From contig CP071495.1 of the NCBI GenBank assembly GCA_017354895.1, positions 3,641,001 to 3,705,000 of the forward strand: a stretch of 64,000 nt of DNA. Reading direction: 5' to 3'. Source of the DNA: Podospora comata. Taxonomy: Eukaryota > Ascomycota > Sordariomycetes > Sordariales > Podosporaceae. The position numbers and the translations under genes are program-made. Below are positions 56,227 through 64,000 of this stretch, piece after piece; position 1 is the first letter of the stretch, and the number at the start of each line of letters is the position of its first letter. Under the pieces are notes generated by a model. The model did no database searches and was not told the DNA's origin. It saw only the letters and a list, made by a program, of their open reading frames with translations.

Positions 56227-56684
56227 TCGGTTGAGATTTGAGTCCTGTATTTTGCAGACAGAGCAGGCAGTTGGGGAGGTTTAGGGGACATGGTGATGGA
56301 CAAATGTACAACATCTCGCTGAGGGGTTTGGGCTGGCAGGTCGAACGTAATGAATGTCAAAGTGCCATCTGTGTTGACCTTGATTTTACCATGCAGATTC
56401 TTTCTTGCAAAGAACAAGACATGTCCTCCAAAGCAACTTTATTTGACCCCCGAAGCCGTCGTCACCAGCCGTCGTCCCAGCTGCTACCATCTCTCCAGAT
56501 CAAACCCGCCAGTCCCATGACCTCCCAACAGTCAGAATTGTTTACATCCATCCACCACTGACCCACCTTCTCTGCAAGTGTACCTACCTACAAGTACCTT
56601 TTCCCAATTCATTCCCCCCCCCCCCCCCTTTCTTCCATACCTACCTAACCCCCAGACCATCAACCACCAATTCAACCTCAAGCA
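56227..56684. other. spacer after the protease, with a poly-C run
   Basis: Contains the protease 3' UTR, then a run of about 18 C at 56606-56625 and CCTACCTAAC-type pyrimidine-rich sequence leading to the small ORF at 56685. Confidence 0.55.
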
Positions 56685-57026
56685 ATGTCAAACCACCAAC
56701 AACGACCACCCCCCACCCCACCCAAAGCCATCATCTTCCGAAACTGAAGCTTCAAACTCTTCTACAGCTTCCCAGTAACCATCCACTTCCTCTACATAAC
56801 CCTCGACTTCTGCCCCGACGTGGGGCCCGATCCCTACCGGTACTGGCCCCGGCACTCCTCCACCAAGCTCTTGACGTTCTTCACGAGGGCAGACCCCATC
56901 CTCAACGATGTCGATTTTTTGGTCGCGCAGCTGAGGTGGAACCTGATCGAGTTTGACGAGCGGAATCTGCCCGCTGATCGGGAGCATGGGGCGGGGAGGT
57001 TGGCGATGCCGGGGCGAGAAAAGTAA
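56685..57026 (+). pseudogene. small ORF of 114 codons split by one in-frame TGA
   Basis: ATG at 56685 follows a CAACCTCAAGCA leader. The frame runs 20 codons (MSNHQQRPPPTPPKAIIFRN), meets TGA at 56745-56747, and stays open in the same frame to TAA at 57024-57026. The second part looks coding: SFKLFYSFPVTIHFLYITL, then DFCPDVGPDPYRYWPRHSST and FFTRADPILNDVDFLVAQLR. No GT donor suited to an intron lies between the ATG and the TGA, and the second part has no usable ATG. The simplest reading is a host gene recently lost by a nonsense change (for example Trp to stop); recoding, a different upstream exon joining at the TTCTACAG at about 56766, or a sequencing error remain possible. No known domain recognised. 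Confidence 0.5.
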
Positions 57027-57643
57027 AGAGAGCAAGTAGGTTTGATCCTCGCAGCAGTTGAATTCTCTACAGCAGGTCAACCAGAATCATCAAGGACAAA
57101 AGAAAATCAAACCACCATTCAATCCTCCTGGCCAACTTAGTTGCTCCAGATCATGACCTCCAAATTCCCAAAACATCTAGTAATACAAGTAACGTCCGTC
57201 CATCCGTCAAACGCTACAGTCTGAGAAGAGCCAAAACAGACAGGGAGGGTGAGTGTGCTCAAATGCACATGATTACATATCATTTCGCTGTGTAGAAGAA
57301 CGTTTCATTTACACCTTTGCCCCAACCAACCAACCAACCAACCAACCAAACCAAGCCTCATAACCCCCTTTTACCTCTCTCTATAGTGAGTGAGAATGAA
57401 AAGCCCTTGTCCTAGCAGTTCCGCCAGTCCATTTTGAACCGCCCTCCTATGACTTTGGGTAAAGTGATCGCTATGTGCGTTTGAAACCATGTTGTGGTTT
57501 TATCTTTCCGACCCTAGGGGAATCCTGCCCAAAAAGAAGTTTGATAATACCTCCGCTATGAACACCAGAAAAAAGAAAAATTATGCAGTCAAGAAATATG
57601 CGGGAACATGACCCAAGAAGAATGCATCTCCAAAACAAGACAA
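57027..57643. other. spacer with CCAA microsatellite
   Basis: About 0.6 kb between the small split ORF and the 3' end of the PFK-2/FBPase-2 gene. A CCAA repeat of about seven units lies at 57322-57349. No gene is supported. Confidence 0.55.
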
Positions 57644-59210
57644 TCATATGCCACCCTCCGGCTTGGGATCCTCGTGCTTAGCGGTGCTGCCCTTGCCACG
57701 CCACGTGCTGACGGCCTTGACTTCAGCCTTGTAGATTTGTACCTCGGTGCCGTAGGCCCGCGGCGTCAGCTTCATGAGCGTGTGAAGCGGTACTGGTACC
57801 CAGGGGCTTTCTTCTTGTGTCTTTTGCATAAAGTAGGCATAGATGCAACGAATGACGGCTTGGTGAGAAATGATGAGAATGTCCTCGCTGCGCTCCAGTT
57901 CCATGATGATGGGCTCGAGGCGGATCACCACATCCCGGTAGCTCTCACCGCCGCGGTAGCGGTAGTTGTACTTGTCTTCGTCGCGAGCCTGGAAATCTTC
58001 AGGGTACATGTCGGCGATCTCCTGGTACGTCATGCCGTCGCAGACACCAGCGTCCAGCTCGTCGAGCGCCTTCCATTGTAATTGGTTGTAGTGTTTTGGC
58101 AAGTGACGGGCCGTCGCAATGGTGCGTTTCAGGGTCGACGTCCAGACCGTCAACGGCCGGTCGCTCTGCATGTGTGTGTTAGTTGAGTCAGGTCATATTC
58201 TTGGGGAACGGCACATAAAACTGCGTCGCTGCGGCGGAAAAACAGGTGCGAGTCCCCGCCTTGGCGCACGCGATTTCAGGTCCGACTTACACCTACAGAT
58301 TCGAGAACCAGCTCGGGGAGCTTGAGCGCATATTCTTCGCCGCGGTGAGACAAATCGGCATCACCACCGATGCGGCCCTCCAGGTTGAGCATGGACTCGC
58401 CGTGCTGCCAATAGAGTTAGTTTTCGGGCCTTGCAACCGTTCGAGTCAGATCAAGACTTACCCGAGAGAGCCAGACTGATCTGGGCCGGATGTGAAGGTT
58501 CATAAGATAATACACTATACGACTTTGAAGGTAATCCTGGATGCGGTTGATGATGACCTGTCGTCCCACGTTCATGATCTTGAGGTAGGTCAGATGATCC
58601 TCGTCCCCGTCGGCGTTGATGGTCTTGTACACCTTTTCGTAGTTGCGGATGCGGTTTCGGAAGTCGAGCGCGGCTTGCTCTGGGTCCTGGCCCTGGTAGT
58701 CCGGACTAGTAGTCTTGACATCCCGAATGTTGGCCATGATGAGCTCCTCTTCGTCACATTTGGACTCGACAAAAATGACGTCGACACCTTCTTGGTTGAT
58801 TCGGTCGAGCACCCATTTTCGGCGCTCCTTGGTGCTGTTTGTCGCATCGAGAATACCAACCACTCCACCGCTCTTGAACCACTTCATCATGTCTGCCACG
58901 GCAGCCTCGGCCGCAGCCCGTCGCTTGCGCTCGCCCTCGGCATTGTTGGTGTCGAAGAAGTCAGCTGAGGGATGGGGGGCGTCGTTGCGCCGGTAGTTGC
59001 CCACATTGAAGGTCGCCGCGGGGATCGAGAGCCACTTGAGGTATCGCTGAGCTAAGAGGCTGTCAGTTTCTGGTCTTTTGCAGAGTATCAAGAAAACAAC
59101 GCACCTTTTTGGGCAATATAACTTTTCCCGCGAGCTGGAAGCCCAACCATCACCACGCAGATGCGGGTTTCCTCGGGCCGAATCCCGACGCCGTTAGTCC
59201 TTGGAGCCAT
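57644..59210 (-). CDS. 6-phosphofructo-2-kinase / fructose-2,6-bisphosphatase
   Basis: Four exons (59210-59105, 59051-58462, 58404-58291, 58165-57644) encode 443 residues. The enzyme makes and breaks fructose 2,6-bisphosphate, the signal that tunes glycolysis against gluconeogenesis in the cytosol. The kinase half has Walker A GLPARGKS (23-30), FNVGNYRR, and the KCDEEELIMANI region. The bisphosphatase half has the histidine-phosphatase triad: RHGE (232-235, split by intron 2 after Arg), Glu in LDELDAG (about 306), and His in ISHQAVIRC (371). All key residues are present, so it should be bifunctional. It lacks the long N-terminal extension of yeast Pfk26/Pfk27 and is about the size of animal PFKFB cores. 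Gene model well supported by motif restoration at every intron. Confidence 0.92.
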
Positions 59211-61026
59211 TGTTGCTGCTGCTTGTGCAGTATTTGTGTGATGGAATGGAAAATGGCACCGGTAATCGCGGAGACATGTATCGGCCTAAATTGATGTGTC
59301 CCAGCTGCGTTCTTATAGAAGGGGTGGGTGGTCGCGTGAGGCTAGGTCGTCGGGCGTCTTGGCTAAAAGCACGGAAGACTGGAAATCGAAGGCCGTCTGC
59401 CGTAGAAAAGGTACCTGACGGATGGACTGATTGTGACTCTTCCGCGTGCGTGCGTTTTGTGTGTGTGTGTGCGTGTGTGGTAGATTGGTAGGTAGCGAAG
59501 CCGAGGGCTCTCCGATCTCGACGTCACCCTGGGCCGATAAAGAATGCGACGGGGCGGGATGTGTTCAACGGCTGCCGGTCAAGGGCCAAAATAACACCTC
59601 GGTGGGCTGGTGGGAGGTGGGCAGGTTGTGTCGGGTTCGAGCGGATGGATGGCTAAAAGGCTACGAGAGAGAGAGAAAATGAGAGCTCGGGCAGCAGATG
59701 GAGGGGAGCACAATTCAATTTGTTGCAGAATTGGGCCAAAGAAAAGGATGCTGTCACATCGGAATTCCCAGGGCACAAGGCTTGGGGCTTTGGGGAAGCG
59801 CAGGGGCGTGGGCAGGGGGCGCGCTTCCGGCCAACAGTTCCAGGCCCTTTTAGGGAGGGAAGGGCCAAGCACGGGACCCCGCCGGATGGGCCCGACCTGG
59901 CAGATGGATGCTGGTCCACAGCGACTACAGCAGGTGTCCGGGCAGCAGCAGGTGGGCTGAGGATGTTTCGTTTTTTCAATTACAGACCGCTCTATGGCTG
60001 GACCCTAGCTGAAGGTGGCCAGTGGCCATTAAGTGACGTGATACCTCATGGTATCCTCCTGGGAGATATCCGTAGCAAGCCGGTTGTCCGAGAGAGAGCA
60101 CCTGGAACCTGGAAGCTCTCACTGGACGGTTGTCTCTACTTTACGGATAGGTAGGCATGTTTCAATCAATGCTCTCTCTCTCTCTTCAAAGCTCGACATC
60201 TGCTGTGCACCCTTGTGTCCCGTTTCCGCCGGCTGAAGTCGGAATGGCTCCAGGGATGTCGACGAAGATCCGCTCGCAGTTACCGTTGTCTCCGCCGCGT
60301 TTCCGGGACTCAAGGCATTGGAAGATGTCTAAAGTTTCACCCCGCTAAATGCCAAGCAGCGCCAAAACGCCGCCAGCTGACCAGCCAGTAGCAAGCACCC
60401 CCCTTCCGTAAGAACGTGGACAGGAGAATTGGCTTTCTCTCTGTTCGACAGTCTCGTGATGGGTTCGAAAACTTCGCTGTGATTAATGGCGTGGACACAA
60501 CCAACGGGTGGTGGGGCATGTACTCTGGGAAGACCAACTCGGGAAAGCCGGTTATTATGTCAGCCCAATCCAGAAATAAGGTGAAAACTTCTCTTTTTGC
60601 TCGGCTGAAGAGAAAAAAATAGGCCTTCGTCTCGTGACCATCGACATTGGCAATGGAGAAAAAAATAGCTGATCATCAGGCTCGGCGCCGCACCCCTCCA
60701 TACACCGCCGTGTTGGTGTGGGGGTTTGTTTGGCTGAAGCTCAGCTGTGGGGTTGCTGGTTGTTTCCCAGCATTAATACACTGTAAAAAAAGAAAAAAAG
60801 AAATAAAAAAAAGAATGAAAACAGTGCGTTGGCAGTGATGCCATCACGAGTTCGACCGGTCATCTGATCCTTTCCCCTGAATTGATTGGAGACAGAGTGA
60901 CAATTGTTGTCCCTTGCAGGTTGCATTTATTGGCCTAGGTGAGATAATCAAGATAGGCTACCTAATCGATAACACTTACCGCTGCCCCTCCATTAACCGT
61001 CCATCAAGGTAACAGAGCTATCATCA
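59211..61026. other. spacer of 1.8 kb with simple repeats
   Basis: Upstream of PFK-2/FBPase-2 and downstream of the P450. Contains a GT run (59457-59478), CT run (60170-60186) and an A-rich block (60784-60826). Frames in this region lack domains or starts. Confidence 0.5.
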
Positions 61027-62571
61027 TCAATGAGAGGCATGTCGCATCCTCACAACCACGGGCTTCCTCTCAACCAACATGAAAGTCTTTAGGCTCTCCC
61101 ACTCGAGCCTTTTCCCGTCAACCGCTTCGAAATCAAACGCCCTCAGCAGCTTGGTTGTGATCAACCGCATCTCGGCCCAAGCCAGGTGAATCCCGAGACA
61201 GATTCTCGGTCCCATGCTGAACGGTTGGAATGCCTCTCTCTTGTCTGTATAGAATTCCGACTCTGGCTTGGAGGCATCAGGTAGCCATCTCTCGGGCAAG
61301 AACTCATCAGCACTGCGCCAGTACTTGGGATCCCGTTGCATAGCATACGCCTGGATCGACACCAACGTCTGACCCGGCAGTGTCACTCCCGCAACCACCC
61401 CACCCGCATCTGGCACCTGTCTCGGCAAGATCCAAGGTACAGGCGTGCACAACCTCAACGCCTCGGTCAGCACTGCATTCAGCCACTTCAACTCCCGTAG
61501 CGAGTCCAGCGTGATCTCCCTCCCATCGTCGCCGAGCCCTCTGACTTCGTCCGTTACTTTCCTCAAATACTGCGGGTTCTGGACCAGATAATTCATCATA
61601 CCCGTCAACGCCGTCGCAGTAGTCTCGCTGCCAGCAATCACAAGCGCCATAAACGACCCGTTGATATCATCTAGCGACATCTCGTTCTTGGTGTTTCCTC
61701 GCAGAATGGGGCTCATAATATCCTCCCTCTCCACCTCATAATTCATCCTCCTGGCCACCCTCTCCACCACCTGCCCCCAGTGATCCTGTTGCATCTTCCT
61801 GAGCGATGGAGGTATGAGCTTGAACAAAACAAACTCCAGCCAGGGGTAGAACCTCGCCGCAGCAACCTTGGTTGCCATTGCGGGCGTGTGGAAGAGAATG
61901 GCCACCCAGGGGTGATACTTGTTGTTCTCCAGGCAGTGGAAGCTCTCACCAAAAGCAAGATCACCAAAGATGTCAAAGGTCACAAAGTTGAACCAGGGGC
62001 TGATATCTACCTCCGCCTTGGCCACACCTTTGTTTTCTTCTTCGCCTGAGGATGGGGAGTCGATCATTTCGGAAAGACGCTCGACAAGCAAGTTGACGTA
62101 GCGTTGGATGATTGGTTCCTGAGACCGCAGAGCGCGGGTGGTGAAGCCTGGGGTCAAGGCCTTTCTCATGCGGGCGTGCGTCTCGTGGTTGAGAGCTGTG
62201 AGCAACCCCTCGGTGTGGACACGCTGCGCAGTCCACCAAGTCGGATCTTTGGGAAACGGCGGCCTTCCATGATGGGATTGCAGTATGTCATTCCAGGCAG
62301 ATGGGTGCGTAAATGTCAACTCATTGGGTGCGATTCTCAAGATTGGGCCGTATTTGCGGTGGAGCTTCTGGATATCATGGACGAAGGTCCCGCGAAGGAG
62401 AGCCCAGATGTAGGGCAGGCGAGTGGCGGACCATGATTTGGGACCGGGGATGTCTTTGAGGGGGTGGAAGTAGAGGTTGTAGATGGCGCGAAGGAGGAAG
62501 TAACCAACCAAAGAAAGGAGGACGGCGCCAGCCATGGTTGGCCAGGTGGATTTGAGTAGCGCAGTTTCCAT
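61027..62571 (-). CDS. cytochrome P450 monooxygenase, CYP65-like
   Basis: Intronless, 514 residues. One N-terminal membrane anchor (about 12-33) followed by the Pro-rich hinge HPLKDIPGPKSW. The oxygen-binding I-helix motif is AGSETTATAL, the K-helix ExxR is in TEALRLC, the PERF-type motif is FLPERWLPD, and the heme loop is FSMGPRICLG with Cys458 as the iron ligand. Best resemblance by eye is to isotrichodermin C-15 hydroxylase (Tri11) and related CYP65 enzymes, but these serve many substrates and no trichothecene genes lie nearby. Located in the ER membrane, needing NADPH-P450 reductase. Lack of introns is unusual for this family in filamentous fungi and may point to retention of a retro-copied or transferred gene, though many single-exon P450s exist. 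Confidence 0.92.
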   Translation of the reverse strand: METALLKSTWPTMAGAVLLSLVGYFLLRAIYNLYFHPLKDIPGPKSWSATRLPYIWALLRGTFVHDIQKLHRKYGPILRIAPNELTFTHPSAWNDILQSHHGRPPFPKDPTWWTAQRVHTEGLLTALNHETHARMRKALTPGFTTRALRSQEPIIQRYVNLLVERLSEMIDSPSSGEEENKGVAKAEVDISPWFNFVTFDIFGDLAFGESFHCLENNKYHPWVAILFHTPAMATKVAAARFYPWLEFVLFKLIPPSLRKMQQDHWGQVVERVARRMNYEVEREDIMSPILRGNTKNEMSLDDINGSFMALVIAGSETTATALTGMMNYLVQNPQYLRKVTDEVRGLGDDGREITLDSLRELKWLNAVLTEALRLCTPVPWILPRQVPDAGGVVAGVTLPGQTLVSIQAYAMQRDPKYWRSADEFLPERWLPDASKPESEFYTDKREAFQPFSMGPRICLGIHLAWAEMRLITTKLLRAFDFEAVDGKRLEWESLKTFMLVERKPVVVRMRHASH

Positions 62572-63849
62572 TGTGACGCTGGAGTGTGGTGGACGAAAGA
62601 AAGGTGGGAATCAGGGGATTCTGAAGACATATAGACCACCACTCGACCTACCTTGAAGGATCTAGTCTAGACACTTCCGGACACCAGCCCGCGCTTTCCC
62701 CATCCATCCAAACATGGAGTATTGCATATGCGCTTTTTGATACGATACACACAAAATCAGGATGGACTCATCACCTGCCGGCCGGTGGAGGAAGCCACAT
62801 ATTGAACCATCTGTCCTATCAAATCCCATGGCAGTCACACACCAAGGTGGGGATATGCGGATGTCGACGTCTGTGCAAGCCACAGTTGAGGGTGAAATCC
62901 CCTCATTTGCATCGATCAGGGTAACACAAGCCGCCGAGGCGGTCTCGGTGATAAAAGGAATGCCCAATGGAAGGAATGGAACTTTTCAGATGCTGGTTCA
63001 GTGGCGCTAAATAGGGCACAGGAACATCGTCTGAATAGGCAGTCGTCATGACTCCGTGATTTCAAGTATTTCCTGGGAATCATCTATAAGCTACTTACCT
63101 TAGGTATCTAGGTAGTCCGTTGATACAACTATTTGGACCTAGGTGTTTCTCCCGTCACTGATTAGAATCAATGTCTGATCAGGAAAAGATTGACCACTTC
63201 TCTTGCTTCCCGACATGGGCTCTCAAGTTCACCATTTGTCCCTGGCCGCCTTATCTTGCTATTGACTCCAGCAGGAGAATCAGATTGAAGCTTAACCCCA
63301 TCTGAATAGGCCATGGGATCAAGGCGAACACCACATGATCTCTCAGCTGTCACCGCGCAGGTATATAGATAAGGCTTTTCATTTTCCGAGCTCAATGCAT
63401 AGTCCGAGTCCCTGTTAGAAGTTTGAAATGTCCGTTTTGATTCCTCTTGGAGTCTTGCCATGACAAGCTTTCTGGGTTTGTTTGATTTTCAAAGGTGTAT
63501 TGGGTTAGAGGGTGAGGTATTGGCGCTTCATCGAACAGGAATATATGAAATCATACCTAGTCTGACGGGTAGGGTAGAACAGGTAGATAGTGTTCGGAAA
63601 TTCTATTGGAGACACCCGGAGCATGACACAACTATTTCAGCCTACATGCTCAACACAAATTTCTTCCTCATTGTCTAACGTGCTACCAAAGCTACAGAGG
63701 TACCTCATATACCGGAAATGACTGGCCAACACCACCATGCAGAGATCTAAATAGCACAAAACCTTTAAACAAAGATTCAAACGTCTCACCCGAAGGCAGC
63801 ACGGGACCCCCAAATCGCAATCTTACACGATCCCGAGTCCACCGCCAAC
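62572..63849. other. spacer upstream of the P450
   Basis: About 1.3 kb without a supported gene; holds the P450 promoter and the 3' side of the gene cut by the window edge. A CTTACCTTAGGTATCTAGGTAG palindrome-like stretch lies at about 63094-63115. Confidence 0.45.
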
Positions 63850-64000
63850 TCAGCAAACATCATAAAAAGGCAACCCAGCCCCAGCATAAGTAAACCCGGC
63901 ATCCCACTGAGGGGCATCCTCGCCCACAATCGATCCCGTCTGACCGCCCTCGACACACAGCGCATCAACAATATCGAGCTGATCGGCGATAAAGTTGGTG
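63850..64000 (-). CDS. C-terminal fragment of a gene running off the right edge
   Basis: Reading leftward from 63999 on the minus strand, 49 codons end in TGA at 63850-63852. The peptide includes TNFIADQLDIVDALCVEGG and ends GAGLPFYDVC. Balanced composition and codon use look coding, and this frame is more plausible than the overlapping Arg/Met-rich frame at 63786-63971. Family not recognised; the rest lies outside the window. Confidence 0.4.
   Translation of the reverse strand, partial: TNFIADQLDIVDALCVEGGQTGSIVGEDAPQWDAGFTYAGAGLPFYDVC

Noticed and set aside
1-64000. tRNA genes, rRNA, CRISPR arrays, retroelements
   Set aside because: No B-box-like GGTTCGANNCC in a proper context, no regularly spaced direct repeats with unique spacers, and no reverse transcriptase, integrase or capsid motifs were seen in any frame.

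Overview
The window looks like nuclear DNA of a filamentous ascomycete, probably a Sordariales-type Pezizomycotina. Genes carry short introns (about 50-90 nt, GTRNGT donors, several CTAAC-like branch points). Leaders are CAA/CT-rich, and most gene families are fungal: CorA-like transporters, PaxU-type hydrolases, rhodopsin-like 7-TM proteins, MFS permeases of the allantoate/nicotinate class and CYP65-like P450s. Species was not determined. No tRNA, rRNA, CRISPR array or prokaryotic operon was seen. All gene models were built by eye: exon joins were checked for GT-AG borders and reading frame, but there is no transcript evidence.

Left part (1-12.3 kb): a Cys-tailed fungal protein of a family often mislabelled geranylgeranyl pyrophosphate synthetase (minus strand); a 240-bp inverted-repeat element with internal 21-bp repeats; a six-exon, 2298-residue fusion of an Upf1/ZNFX1-like helicase, an NFX1-type zinc finger, a coiled coil and three CbbX-type AAA modules; an AT-rich dispersed repeat; a decayed NB-ARC (NLR) fragment; and a small proline-rich gene.

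Middle (12.5-37 kb): a large CorA-like membrane protein with a 9-nt microexon (minus), a short-chain dehydrogenase (plus), a centrosomin-motif (CM1) protein (plus), a second, inverted copy of the AT-rich repeat, replication factor C subunit RFC3 (minus), a GT1 glycosyltransferase (plus), and then three minus-strand membrane protein genes: a rhodopsin-like 7-TM protein and two MFS anion-cation symporter-type permeases.

Right part (37-64 kb): a 4.5-kb gene-poor stretch rich in simple repeats, a giant Glu/Lys/Ser/Pro-rich coiled-coil gene whose frame continues past one in-frame TAG, a Cys/His-rich small protein, a PaxU-like alpha/beta hydrolase, a triple-KH RNA-binding protein, a secreted pepsin-like aspartic protease, a small ORF split by one in-frame TGA, a bifunctional PFK-2/FBPase-2, an intronless P450, and the 3' end of a gene cut by the window edge.

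The genes do not form an obvious metabolic cluster. Housekeeping genes (RFC3, PFK-2/FBPase-2, KH protein) are interleaved with accessory ones. The most unusual items are the helicase-zinc finger-triple AAA fusion, the 9-nt microexon, the two ORFs crossed by a single in-frame stop, and the two small repeat families.
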